Part shown: piece after piece, positions 7,577 to 16,074 of the stretch
Numbering within the stretch: the stretch's first letter is position 1
How the letters are laid out: every line of letters begins with the position of its first letter
Assembly: GCA_021325635.1 (NCBI GenBank)
Contig: JAJPGV010000034.1
Coordinates: 363,199-427,198, forward strand
DNA: 64,000 bases
Reading direction: 5' to 3'
From: Chloroflexota bacterium
Lineage (GTDB): Bacteria; Chloroflexota; JAJPGV01
The notes under the pieces: generated by a model
Databases searched by the model: none
What the model saw: only the letters and a program-made list of their open reading frames with translations
What the model was told of the DNA's origin: nothing
Made by a program: the position numbers and the translations under genes

Positions 7577-8392
7577 CTACCGTCCCGTCCATACAGGGGG
7601 GCGTTTGGCGCAGAAGGCCTCGTAGAACTCGCGGTGGTCCTTGCCCATCAGCAGCAGCGCCTGGGCCTCGGCCTCGGTCTCGATGGCGCTGTGAAGATCC
7701 ATCGCGGACTCGTTGTTGAGGAGGCGCTTGGTCATCCCATAGGCCAGGCTCGGACCGGCAGCCAGGCGAGTGGCCAGAGCGTCAGCCTCGGTGCACAGCT
7801 GGTCGTCGTCCACCACTTTGTACGCCAGGCCGTAGCGATCGGCCGTGTCGGCGTCAATGGTGTCGCCCAGGAACAGCAGCTCGGTGGCTCGCCCCAGGCC
7901 AACGACCTTCGGCAGCAGATAAGCAGCCCCCATGTCGCCGCCGGTGAGGCCTACCTTCGTGAACAGGAACGCGAAACGAGCCGAGCGGGCCAGGATGCGA
8001 AAGTCACTGGCGAGGGCGACCACGGTCCCTGCCCCCGCCGTCATGCCGTTGATAGCGGCGACGATCGGCTTGTCCAGGATGCGCATCCGCTCCGTCAGCA
8101 AGCCCGTCATGCGGGTGAACTCGAGCACGCCCCGCATGTCGCGGTGCAGCAGCTGACCGATGATGTCGTGCACGTCGCCACCCGAGCAAAAGGCCTTGCC
8201 CTGGCCGCTGATGACGACTACGCGCACGTCTTCCGCGCCCTGCAGCGCGCCCATGAGGTCAGTCAGCTCACGGTAGACCTCAAAGGTGATCGCGTTCAGC
8301 CGGTCCGGCCGGTTGAGCGTGATCCACAGCACCCCCTGGTCCTGCGCGGTCTTGAACGACGTGTACTGGTCCAGCTTCATCAATCTCTCCAT
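7577..8392 (-). CDS. Crotonase-family acyl-CoA enzyme lacking both hydratase glutamates
   Basis: 271-residue crotonase. The fold motifs are clear: FCSGGDVHDI (oxyanion), DKPIVAAINGMTAGAGTVVALASD, and GRATELLFLGDTIDADTADRYGLAYKVV. At the two catalytic Glu positions of enoyl-CoA hydratase it has Thr (AGAGT) and Lys (FTKVGLTGGDMG). An Asp in GGDMG remains, so the chemistry is probably not simple hydration; isomerase, thioesterase or hydrolase activity is possible. The start is either ATG 8392, overlapping the upstream TGA, or ATG 8380, which has GGAGAG at good spacing. It is the last gene of the regulator operon. The exact substrate is unknown, but an aromatic or alicyclic acyl-CoA is plausible from context. 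Confidence 0.75.
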   Translation of the reverse strand: MERLMKLDQYTSFKTAQDQGVLWITLNRPDRLNAITFEVYRELTDLMGALQGAEDVRVVVISGQGKAFCSGGDVHDIIGQLLHRDMRGVLEFTRMTGLLTERMRILDKPIVAAINGMTAGAGTVVALASDFRILARSARFAFLFTKVGLTGGDMGAAYLLPKVVGLGRATELLFLGDTIDADTADRYGLAYKVVDDDQLCTEADALATRLAAGPSLAYGMTKRLLNNESAMDLHSAIETEAEAQALLLMGKDHREFYEAFCAKRPPVWTGR

Positions 8393-9897
8393 CAGCTCAT
8401 GACGGCTCCGCCGTCGACGTTGATTCCCTGTCCGGTGATACCGCCCGCACCCTCGCCGGCCAGCATCAGGACGACGCGCGCGACCTCACGCGGCTCGATC
8501 AGCCTCCGTTGGGGGCTGAAGCGCGCCAGGCTGTCCAGCGCCTCGTCGATCGTCCGGCCGGTCTTCTGTGCCAGCCGCTGAGCCGTCGCCTGAGTCATGG
8601 CGGTCGCGGCGAATCCAGGACAGACGGCGTTCACGGTGATGCCCTTGCTCACCACTTCGACGGCCAGTGCCCGAGTGAGCCCGAGCAGGCCGTGTTTGGC
8701 GGCGCAGTATCCGCTGGTGTAGGCGTAGCCGATCTTGGCGCCGGTGGAGGCAATGTTGATGATGCGGCCCCACTGGCGCTCGATCATGTGCGGGAGAACG
8801 GCCCGAGCGGCATAGAAAGCCGAGGTCAGGTTGACCGCCAGCAGCTGGTCCCACAGGTCGTCATCCATCTCGACCAGCGGCAGGCTGGCGGCCATGCCCG
8901 CGGCACAGACCAGGATGTCTAAGCCGCCCTGGCGGCCGATGGTACGCTCCACCGCCGCGCGCACTTGCGCAGGATCGGTCACGTCAGCGACCACCGCTTC
9001 CGCGGCGCCTCCGGAACGGCGCACATCCGCCGCCACAGCCTGGACCTCGGCCTCGGTACGCGCTACCAGCGCCACTTTGGCCCCCGCGGCTGCCAGCGCT
9101 CGCGCAATGGCTTCACCTATGCCGCGACCGCCGCCGGTCACTATGGCGCTGCGCCCGTTCAGCTCCGCCCTGCTTCCCACAACCCGAGACTGCTCGGGCT
9201 CGGCCGCCAACCGATACCCCACGCCGCGCACGGTCGCGATGTAGCGCGGCATGTCGGCGACGTCGCCGAGCTTCTGGCGCAAATCGCGGATGTGGACGTC
9301 GACCGATCTATCCAGGGGCAGATCGTCGTCATAGGTATGCACGTGTGTCAGCAGCTCATCCCGGCTGAACGTCCGCTGGGGCGCCTCGAGGAGCGTCTGC
9401 AACAGCCGAAACTCGACCGGAGTCAACTCCAGCGGACGGCCGCCGAGATGCGCCCGATGCCCTTCGACGTCCAGCTCCAGCTCCTGGTGGCGAAGACGTG
9501 CCGCCACGATGAGCTCGGGCACGGACCGCCTCAGCAGCGCCCGGGCCCGGGCCACGAGCTCAAGCGCGTCGTACGGACAGGTCAGCACGTCGTCCGCGCC
9601 GCTAGCCAGGGCCGTCAGCCGAGCTTCGATCGATTGATCCTGGGTAAGCACCAGCATCGGCCGGCCGGCGGCAGACGCCAGCCGCATGCACTCCTGCCAC
9701 TCACTCGGTCGGCTGCCCTCCAGCAGGACGAGCAGGAGATCCGGCCGCTCCTTCTGCACGCGGTCCAGGGCCTGTCGCAGGTCATGGAAGACCGTGACCC
9801 ACAGGCCCTCGTCCTGCAGCGTTTGCTGAGCATCGCCGGCGCGACCGCTGAGACACAGCAGCAGCACCGAGGCGCTCGATGGCGGCGCCTCGATCAC
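8392..9897 (-). CDS. Pseudo-receiver + OmpR-type winged helix fused to short-chain dehydrogenase
   Basis: 501 residues in one uninterrupted frame with three modules. Residues 1-125 form a receiver-like fold, but the acidic pocket (LLCLSGRAG), the phospho-Asp position (LLLVLLEG) and the KP motif (TCPYD) are lost. Residues about 135-232 are a canonical OmpR winged helix (LELTPVEFRLLQTLLE, RSVDVHIRDLRQKLG, VRGVGYRL). Residues about 245-501 are a complete classical SDR: TGGGRGIG, CAAG (NNAG variant), the Ser in NIASTGA and YCAAK. A BadH-like hydroxyacyl-CoA dehydrogenase role fits the locus. A GTG at 9180 could start the SDR alone (262 residues) but has no good ribosome-binding site. The gene overlaps its upstream partner by 4 bp. 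Either a trigger-enzyme regulator or a recent fusion. Confidence 0.8.
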   Translation of the reverse strand: MIEAPPSSASVLLLCLSGRAGDAQQTLQDEGLWVTVFHDLRQALDRVQKERPDLLLVLLEGSRPSEWQECMRLASAAGRPMLVLTQDQSIEARLTALASGADDVLTCPYDALELVARARALLRRSVPELIVAARLRHQELELDVEGHRAHLGGRPLELTPVEFRLLQTLLEAPQRTFSRDELLTHVHTYDDDLPLDRSVDVHIRDLRQKLGDVADMPRYIATVRGVGYRLAAEPEQSRVVGSRAELNGRSAIVTGGGRGIGEAIARALAAAGAKVALVARTEAEVQAVAADVRRSGGAAEAVVADVTDPAQVRAAVERTIGRQGGLDILVCAAGMAASLPLVEMDDDLWDQLLAVNLTSAFYAARAVLPHMIERQWGRIINIASTGAKIGYAYTSGYCAAKHGLLGLTRALAVEVVSKGITVNAVCPGFAATAMTQATAQRLAQKTGRTIDEALDSLARFSPQRRLIEPREVARVVLMLAGEGAGGITGQGINVDGGAVMS

Positions 9898-10997
9898 TCG
9901 GCTACCTCGCGCAGCTCCAGCACGAAATAGCCGTCGGAATCCGGCAGCGCAGCGGCCACTTCTTCGATGGTCAGCTGTCCGTCCGGCATCCCAACGTGCC
10001 GGCGAACGGATTGGGGCAGCCTGGTGCTCAACGCCTCGAGACCCGCGCAGCGCCCGCTCTTGGTTAGTCGGGCATCACACCCCAGCAGCTCCGCACAGGT
10101 CTGGGTCGCGGCCACGCCACGAGAGAGCCCGAGCAGGGACTCGGCACGCCGGTTGACGATATGGACGGCGCGCTGCCGATCCACGACCAGGCAGGCGGTT
10201 GGCAGCACATCGAAGGCGGCCTTCAGCAGTCCCTCGGCTGGCGCAGCGGGCAGCGCGGCCAGCCGGTAGCCAAAGCCCCGAACGGACTCGATGAGTCTCG
10301 GCTGGCGGGGATCGTCTCCCAGCTTGCGCCGCAGCGCCCGAACGTGAGCGTCGATGGACCGCGACAGCGGCAGCGCTCCCGCTTCCGCGCGAGCTCTCTG
10401 CACCAACTGATCGCGCGACACTACGCGGCCCTGCGCTTGCAGCAGCGCATCGAGCAGCGTGCATTCGGTGCGGGTGACGTTGGCCTCACGCCCATCCAAC
10501 CGCACGACTCCTTGCGATCTGTCCAAGGTGATGCCCCCATAGCTCACCGAGTGTGCGCCGGCCGTCGCAGACCGGCCCAGGAGACGGCGTGCTCGGGCCG
10601 CGACCTCCGCGGCCGGAACAGGACCGCATAGGCAGTCCGTGGCGCCCAGAGCCAGGGCCACTCGTTGAACAGCGGGGTGGTCACCGGCCAGCACCAGAAT
10701 GGGCACTTCGAACAGCAGCAGCCGGCGATAGACCAGCCAGCCGTCTTCCGGGCCGAGACGCGGGTTCAACACGATCAAGCCCGGACGGTGGGCATTCAGC
10801 AGCTGCTGAGCCTCGTGCTCCGACCGGCCCCACAGGATCTGGAGCCCTTCCTTAAGGAAAGCCTCCTCCAGCGCCGGCTTGCCCACCTCATCACGATCGA
10901 CGACCAGCACGGTGCCGTAGCCCGACGAGTAGACCCGGCCTCCCGGGCGCGCCGGCCACTCGGAGGTACTTGCAGCTCGATCCGGAGAGGCCATCAC
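9894..10997 (-). CDS. Pseudo-receiver, winged-helix and Cys-rich PAS regulator
   Basis: 367-residue DNA-binding regulator in an unusual order. The receiver-like domain (about 25-145) keeps VLVVDRDE at the acidic pocket but has Asn for the phospho-Asp (GLIVLNPRLG) and no KP lysine (CGPVP). The OmpR winged helix spans about 150-245 (VTRTECTLLDALLQAQG, RSIDAHVRALRRKLG, SVRGFGYRL). The C-terminal PAS (about 255-367) has FDVLPTACLVVDRQRAVHIVN and then CAELLGC and GRCAGLEAL, a Cys cluster found in some sensory PAS domains. No histidine kinase is nearby. It probably senses a ligand, redox state or metal through PAS rather than phosphorylation. GTG at 10997 or ATG at 10994. First gene of the operon with the fused regulator-dehydrogenase. 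Confidence 0.8.
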   Translation of the reverse strand: MMASPDRAASTSEWPARPGGRVYSSGYGTVLVVDRDEVGKPALEEAFLKEGLQILWGRSEHEAQQLLNAHRPGLIVLNPRLGPEDGWLVYRRLLLFEVPILVLAGDHPAVQRVALALGATDCLCGPVPAAEVAARARRLLGRSATAGAHSVSYGGITLDRSQGVVRLDGREANVTRTECTLLDALLQAQGRVVSRDQLVQRARAEAGALPLSRSIDAHVRALRRKLGDDPRQPRLIESVRGFGYRLAALPAAPAEGLLKAAFDVLPTACLVVDRQRAVHIVNRRAESLLGLSRGVAATQTCAELLGCDARLTKSGRCAGLEALSTRLPQSVRRHVGMPDGQLTIEEVAAALPDSDGYFVLELREVAE

Positions 10998-11036
10998 CGC
11001 ATTTGTTTTTAGAGGCCCCCTGCTAAAGACGGCATA

Positions 11037-11054
11037 AACGGCCGATCAACGGCC
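11037..11054. promoter_or_regulatory. Direct repeat AACGGCC x2, 11-bp spacing: candidate autoregulatory operator
   Basis: AACGGCC occurs at 11037-11043 and 11048-11054, 11 bp start to start, 40-57 bp upstream of the PAS regulator start and between it and the divergent transporter. The spacing matches the TGCGCAA pair in front of the reductase operon, though the sequence differs. The rest of 10998-11248 shows no gene. Confidence 0.35.
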
Positions 11055-11248
11055 CGTAGACGCGAGCGTACCGACGAGGGTATTTTGCGCCGATCGTTCG
11101 CTGAATGGACACACCAGGTTCACACAATCCACCTAGGCTAGCCCCGAAGCTGGCGTCGATAGGCAGGAGGAGAGCATCGATTACTGCACCACCAAGCTCG
11201 TGGCTCTCCAAACCATTTCGATTGCTTACTTATGTAAAGGAGGAAGCA

Positions 11249-12316
11249 GTGCATCCAAGAACCAGTATTCCAAGCTTGCTGACGGCCGTGGCCCTGGCGC
11301 TTACGGCTTGCGGCCAGGCGGCTGCGCCGGCCGCGTCGAGCGGCGGCCCCTCGCCCGCGGCCAAGCCGTCCGCCGGCACCGCGCCCGCCAGCGCAGTGCC
11401 TTCGGCCCCACTCACGAAGGTGACCCTCTCGTACAGCAACCTGATCATCGACGACCTGCCGCTGTGGGTCACGCAGGAGGCCGGGATCTTCCGTAGCAAC
11501 GGGCTCGACGTGGACCTGCAGCTGGTCGAGAGCTCGAGCGGCGTCGCGGCCCTCACTTCTGGGGACGTGCAGTTCGGCTCCATGGGTGGGTCGGAGATCA
11601 TGACCGCTGTCGCCGGCGGAGCCAAATTCACGGTGCTGGCCACGCTCACACCCGTGTACCCGTACGTCTTCGAAGCCACCCGCGACGTGAAGACGGTCGA
11701 TGACCTGAAGGGTAAGAAGGTGGGCGTGAGCAAGATCGGCTCCTCATCCGACATTGCCACACGGATAGGGCTGCGAGGCGTCGGCTTGAGCGAGACCGAC
11801 GTCACCATCGTGCAGGTTGGATCGGCCGCGGCGCGTACGGCCGCCATGGCCAATGGCGCCATTCAGGGAGCGCTGGTGCAGCCGCCCGACAACTACGCGC
11901 TGGAGAAACAGGGCTTCCATCCACTGTTTGACATGGCAGCACTGAAGCTGCCCGCGGTGAATACCTGCCTTGCGGCAACGCAGACATACCTGTCCGCGCA
12001 CCGTGACGTCGCTCAGAAGCTGGTCGACTCCATCGTCCAGGGCATCGCCCGCGAGCAATCCGACAAGGCCTTTTCCGTGGACGTCATGAAGAAGTACTTT
12101 AAATCCGACGACACGGAGGCCATGAGCGCCGCGTACGACTTCCATTCCAAGGAGATCGTGCCGCCGCTGCCCTACCCTCAGGCGGCCAACTTCACCGCCT
12201 CGAAAGACGCACTGGCAGCGGTCGATCCGAAGCTGGCCAGCTTCGACGTAACGAAGATGCTCGACGCCTCATTCGTCGACAGCGCAGCCCAGCGCGGCTT
12301 GGGCTCGCGCAGCTAA
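11249..12316 (+). CDS. NitT/TauT-family ABC transporter substrate-binding lipoprotein
   Basis: 355 residues from GTG at 11249, chosen because AAAGGAGG lies 5 bases upstream; the frame is open further up but has no signal there. Lipoprotein signal with lipobox LTAC (ALALTACGQAAAP), then an Ala/Pro/Ser linker and an SsuA/THI5-like fold: TLSYSNLIIDDLPLWVTQEAGIFRSNGLDVDLQLVESSSG, then GSEIMTAVAGGAKFTVLATL. It captures a small organic anion outside the membrane and passes it to the permease and ATPase encoded immediately downstream. The gene diverges from the aromatic-degradation regulators, so an aromatic carboxylate is a reasonable guess, but the ligand cannot be read from sequence. Confidence 0.85.
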   Translation: MHPRTSIPSLLTAVALALTACGQAAAPAASSGGPSPAAKPSAGTAPASAVPSAPLTKVTLSYSNLIIDDLPLWVTQEAGIFRSNGLDVDLQLVESSSGVAALTSGDVQFGSMGGSEIMTAVAGGAKFTVLATLTPVYPYVFEATRDVKTVDDLKGKKVGVSKIGSSSDIATRIGLRGVGLSETDVTIVQVGSAAARTAAMANGAIQGALVQPPDNYALEKQGFHPLFDMAALKLPAVNTCLAATQTYLSAHRDVAQKLVDSIVQGIAREQSDKAFSVDVMKKYFKSDDTEAMSAAYDFHSKEIVPPLPYPQAANFTASKDALAAVDPKLASFDVTKMLDASFVDSAAQRGLGSRS

Positions 12317-12333
12317 GGGCGGGGGGATAGGCT

Positions 12334-13284
12334 GTGGCAAAGCTCGAAGCCTCTGGCGTCACCGTCGAATACGTGATGCCGCGCAATGGAGAGCACCTGG
12401 TTGCCCTCCAGAACGTAAGCCTCGAGATCGAGGAGGGCGAGTTCGTATCGATCGTCGGCCCAAGCGGTTGCGGTAAGACCACGTTCCTGAATGCCGTGGA
12501 CGGGCTGATCCCCATCAAGAGCGGTCGCATCCGGCTCAATGGTCGCGAGGTCAAGCGACCGGGCCGAGATCGGGCGGTGGTGTTCCAGTCACCCTCGCTG
12601 CTGCCGTGGCGCACCGTCCGCGACAACATTCTCTACGGCCTGGAGCTCCAAGGTCGCAAACACGAGGAGCAGTCCCGAGAGATCGTCGAGCGCCTTATCG
12701 AGGTCGTGGGGCTCAGCGGTTTCGAGCACGTATACCCATCACAGCTCTCGGGAGGGATGCAGCAGAAGGTCAACCTGGCCTGCGCGCTGGCCGTGGATCC
12801 CGAGCTGCTGCTGCTGGACGAGCCCTTTGCCTCGCTCGATGCCCAGACCCGCGAGCTGATGCAGGAAGAGCTGCTGAAGATCTGGGAGGCGACACGGAAG
12901 ACCGCGCTGTTCATCACCCACGCCATCGACGAGGCCATCTACCTCTCCAACCGGGTAGTGGTGTTCGCGGCCCGGCCGGGACGGGTTCGAGAAGTCGTCA
13001 ACATCGACCTTCCACGGCCGAGGCCGCTGAGCCTCAAACGCGACCCGAAGTTCCTGGCCTACGCCGATCACATCTGGGCCCTGATCTACGACGAGGGCCG
13101 CAAACAGCAAGCGAACAGGGGAAACAACAATGGCAACAGTCACTCCAATCGAGAACGAGCGCTATCTGGAGGAGGAGGAGCAACCACCAAGCCTGGCCGC
13201 TCGACTCTACGCCGCTTACTACCGGCCGCTTTTAGGAAGCTCCGCGATCGTGGCGCTTCTGGGCCTGTGGCAGTGGTTCGGTAG
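12334..13284 (+). CDS. NitT/TauT-family ABC transporter ATP-binding protein
   Basis: 316 residues from GTG at 12334. Walker A GPSGCGKTT, Q-loop VVFQSPSLLPW, signature LSGGMQQK, Walker B LLLLDEPFASLD and switch His in FITHAID are all intact within the first 230 residues. The C-terminal 50 residues (Asn/Gly/Ser-rich) overlap the permease gene by 155 bp, so this tail is unlike the rest of the family, which usually stops near residue 260. The gene lies 17 bp after the binding-protein gene. It energises import. Confidence 0.9.
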   Translation: MAKLEASGVTVEYVMPRNGEHLVALQNVSLEIEEGEFVSIVGPSGCGKTTFLNAVDGLIPIKSGRIRLNGREVKRPGRDRAVVFQSPSLLPWRTVRDNILYGLELQGRKHEEQSREIVERLIEVVGLSGFEHVYPSQLSGGMQQKVNLACALAVDPELLLLDEPFASLDAQTRELMQEELLKIWEATRKTALFITHAIDEAIYLSNRVVVFAARPGRVREVVNIDLPRPRPLSLKRDPKFLAYADHIWALIYDEGRKQQANRGNNNGNSHSNRERALSGGGGATTKPGRSTLRRLLPAAFRKLRDRGASGPVAVVR

Positions 13285-13969
13285 CAGCGACGACACACAC
13301 GAGCTGTTCGCGAGCTACCCCACCAAGGTTGTGGTGACCGGCTGGCAGCTGATCACCAATGGAGAGCTCACCGGAGACGTGATCATCAGCGGACGGGAGT
13401 TCCTGTACGGGTTCGTGCTGGCGATCATCATCGGCATCCCGTTCGGCATCCTGATGGGCTGGTACCGGCCTGTGGAAGCGCTGTTGGACCCGTTGGTCAA
13501 CTTCTTCTACGCCACGCCGCGCATCGCCCTCTTGCCGCTGATGATCATCTGGCTCGGTATCGGCATCAAGTCCAAGATCGCGGTCGTCTTTCTCGGTGCG
13601 GTCTTCGCCGTGCTGATCAATACGCTGACCGGCGTGAAGAACCTCGACGAAGCACTGCTGAAGCGCGCCCGCTCGTTCGGGGCATCGGACTTCCAGATCT
13701 TCAGGACCATCGCCCTGCCGGGATCCGTGCCGTTCGTCCTGAGCGGCCTACGACTTGGATTGGGCCATGCCCTGGTGGGCGTTGTCGTCGGAGAGCTGTA
13801 CGCCTCAACCGCCGGCGTAGGCTATCTCATCGCGGTCGCAGGCAACACCTTCCAGACCGACAAGGTCATGGTTGGCGTGCTGATCATCGCCAGTATGGGG
13901 GTGCTCTTCACCACGCTCTTCAAGCGAATCGAAAACCATTTCCAATCCTGGCGCCCGCAGCGCGTCTGA
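13130..13969 (+). CDS. NitT/TauT-family ABC transporter permease
   Basis: 279-residue SsuC/TauC-like inner-membrane permease. A short cytoplasmic N-terminus is followed by about six membrane segments. The EAA loop region appears as NLDEALLKRARSFGASDFQIFRTIALPGSVPFVLSGLRLGLG. ATG at 13130 follows GGGGAAA and lies inside the 3' end of the ATPase gene. It forms the channel of the importer together with the two preceding genes. Confidence 0.9.
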   Translation: MATVTPIENERYLEEEEQPPSLAARLYAAYYRPLLGSSAIVALLGLWQWFGSSDDTHELFASYPTKVVVTGWQLITNGELTGDVIISGREFLYGFVLAIIIGIPFGILMGWYRPVEALLDPLVNFFYATPRIALLPLMIIWLGIGIKSKIAVVFLGAVFAVLINTLTGVKNLDEALLKRARSFGASDFQIFRTIALPGSVPFVLSGLRLGLGHALVGVVVGELYASTAGVGYLIAVAGNTFQTDKVMVGVLIIASMGVLFTTLFKRIENHFQSWRPQRV

Positions 13970-13981
13970 AAGGGCAAGCAC

Positions 13982-14548
13982 GTGAAAGCAGTTGAAATCC
14001 TCCAGGCAGAGCACAGCGCGGCCCTCACGATGCTGGACCATCTCGAGCGCGCGGCCGACGCGGCGGCGCGGGGAGCCTCGGTCCCGCAGGATCTGTTCGG
14101 TGACATCCTCGAATTCATCCAGGTGTTCGTCGACCGCTGCCACCATGGGAAAGAGGAGACCGAGCTCTTCCCTCGCCTGCGCATGTCGCGGGACGCGGAG
14201 ATTGCCGACCGCCTCGAAGCCGAGCACCAGCAAGGTCGCGCGCTGGTGAGGACTTTCGCGGACGCCGTCGGGAGCTACACGCCCGGCGATCGCGCCAGCG
14301 GTGCCCGACTGCAGCGCGCCGTGGATGCTTACGGAGATTTCCTATGCGAGCACATCGCCAACGAGACGGCGGAGCTGCTGCCGGCCATGGAGCTGGGGCT
14401 CGGCTCCCAAGATCACGAGCTGGTAGACGCCTTCGAGCGAATCGAGCTGGAGCGGGTCGGTGCCGGCACTCACGAACGGCTGCACAAGATGCTCGACGGT
14501 ATGGGCATGAGGGTCGATCGAGCGGCAGCCGCGCTCGTGCCCGGCTGA
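13982..14548 (+). CDS. Hemerythrin-like (HHE) domain protein
   Basis: 188 residues from GTG at 13982, 12 bp after the permease stop. It has hemerythrin-type di-iron ligand motifs spread over four helices: AEHSAAL near residue 10, DRCHHGKEETELF near 52-62, EAEHQQGRALV near 80, and CEHIANETAELLPAME near 122-134. It could bind O2 or NO, or sense oxygen or iron. Being co-directional with the transporter and near an oxygen-sensitive reductase operon, an oxygen-buffering role is plausible but inferred. Confidence 0.8.
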   Translation: MKAVEILQAEHSAALTMLDHLERAADAAARGASVPQDLFGDILEFIQVFVDRCHHGKEETELFPRLRMSRDAEIADRLEAEHQQGRALVRTFADAVGSYTPGDRASGARLQRAVDAYGDFLCEHIANETAELLPAMELGLGSQDHELVDAFERIELERVGAGTHERLHKMLDGMGMRVDRAAAALVPG

Positions 14549-14569
14549 CCGCGGACGTAGGCAGGCTGC

Positions 14570-14600
14570 AGGAGCTCCCCGGCGTGGCCGGGGAGCTCCT
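14570..14600 (+). terminator. Perfect 14-bp stem, 3-base loop: terminator-like hairpin
   Basis: AGGAGCTCCCCGGC pairs exactly with GCCGGGGAGCTCCT around a GTG loop, 22 bp after the hemerythrin stop and before selA. Only a short pyrimidine tract (CTT) follows, so it is a strong stem with a weak U-tail. Confidence 0.6.
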
Positions 14601-14640
14601 CTTACGTCCGAAAGGGGCATAATCCGCCCCAAGACCTGCG

Positions 14641-16023
14641 ATGAATACGAAAGCACTGGAGTCAGCCGCCGACCTTCGCTCCCTGCCCAGCGTCGACGCA
14701 CTGCTGAAGCAGCCGCTGCTGGTGTCCGCGATGTCCGAGCTGGGGCACGACCTCGTCGTCGGCGCTGCGCGGCAGGTGCTGGAGGGCGAGCGGCTGGCGC
14801 TGGTTCAAGGGGAAGCGTCGTCGCCCGATTCGTCCGAGCTCGCCGAGCGCGTCGCCGCGATGGCCTACGGCAAGATCCTCGCCGGTCCCCGCCAGGTGAT
14901 CAACGCCACCGGGGTGATCGTCCACACCAACCTGGCGCGAGCGCCGCTCTGTGAAGCCGCTATCAAGGCCATCGACGGCGTCGTCCGAGGCTACAGCGCC
15001 ATTGAGCTCGACCTCGAAACAGGCCGTCGCGGTGACCGGCACGCGCACCTGCGTCCGCTGCTGTGCGAACTTCTGGACGTAGAAGAGGCCATCGTCGTGA
15101 ACAACAATGCCTCGGCGGTGCTGCTGGCGCTCAGCGCGCTGGCCCGCGGTAAGGAGGTCATTCTCTCCCGCGGCGAGGCGGTTGAAATTGGCGGTGGCTT
15201 CCGGGTGCCGGACATCATGCGCCGCAGCGGAGCGAAGCTGGTCGAGGTGGGCACCACCAACCGCACGTATGTGAGCGACTATGCGGACGCTATCGGCGAG
15301 CGCACCGCTGCCCTCCTAGCCGTGCATTCCAGCAACTTCCGAGTGGTTGGCTTCGTGCATCCCGTGCCGATTGACGAGCTGGCGGGCCTGGCCAGAGATC
15401 GCGGCGTGCCGCTGATCCACGACCTGGGCAGCGGCTGCCTGCTGGATACGACGCAGTTCGGGCTCGCGCCCGAGCCGACCGTCCAGGCCAGCGTCCGAGC
15501 CGGCGCGGACCTGGTGTGCTTCTCCGGCGATAAGCTGCTGGGCGGGCCGCAGGCAGGCATTGTGGCCGGCCGCCGGGAGCTCGTCCAGCGCCTGGCACGC
15601 GATCCGCTCGCGCGGGCAACGCGCATCGACAAGCTCACCATGGCCGCGCTGCACGGCACGCTCGTGGAGTACGCCCGCGGCTGCGCCGTGCAGAGCATCC
15701 CGGTATGGCAGATGATCGCCGTGAGCCTGGCTGCTTTGACGGATCGCGCCCAGCGCTGGGCCGCCGCGATCCCGGGCGCCGAGGTGATCCCCGGCCGATC
15801 GACGGTGGGGGGAGGCTCGCTGCCCGGCGAGACGCTGCCCACGGCGCTGGTGAGGATGCCGGCCCGCCAGCCAGCCGCCGGCCTCCTGAAACGCCTACGC
15901 CAGCAGTCGCCTCCGGTTATCGCCCGCATCGAGGCGGACCGGGTGGTCCTGGATCCCCGAACCGTCCTGGCTGAGGAGGACGAGGGCATCATCGACGCGA
16001 TGCAGGCAGCTGTTGCCGCATAG
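14641..16023 (+). CDS. selA: L-seryl-tRNA(Sec) selenium transferase
   Basis: 460 residues, normal length. PLP-dependent enzyme that converts Ser-tRNA(Sec) to selenocysteinyl-tRNA(Sec) using selenophosphate. Visible features: [22 protein letters not shown] (N-terminal SelA signature), [38 protein letters not shown], and the PLP lysine in [17 protein letters not shown] at 14641 immediately follows the putative terminator region. It forms a cluster with selB, tRNA-Sec and selD, and two UGA-containing selenoprotein genes lie within 11 kb. Confidence 0.95.
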   Translation: MNTKALESAADLRSLPSVDALLKQPLLVSAMSELGHDLVVGAARQVLEGERLALVQGEASSPDSSELAERVAAMAYGKILAGPRQVINATGVIVHTNLARAPLCEAAIKAIDGVVRGYSAIELDLETGRRGDRHAHLRPLLCELLDVEEAIVVNNNASAVLLALSALARGKEVILSRGEAVEIGGGFRVPDIMRRSGAKLVEVGTTNRTYVSDYADAIGERTAALLAVHSSNFRVVGFVHPVPIDELAGLARDRGVPLIHDLGSGCLLDTTQFGLAPEPTVQASVRAGADLVCFSGDKLLGGPQAGIVAGRRELVQRLARDPLARATRIDKLTMAALHGTLVEYARGCAVQSIPVWQMIAVSLAALTDRAQRWAAAIPGAEVIPGRSTVGGGSLPGETLPTALVRMPARQPAAGLLKRLRQQSPPVIARIEADRVVLDPRTVLAEEDEGIIDAMQAAVAA

Positions 16024-16074
16024 CCCGCGGGTAGTCGCGGCAGGCCTCGCTCTCGGGGGAGGAATACGCCGCTG

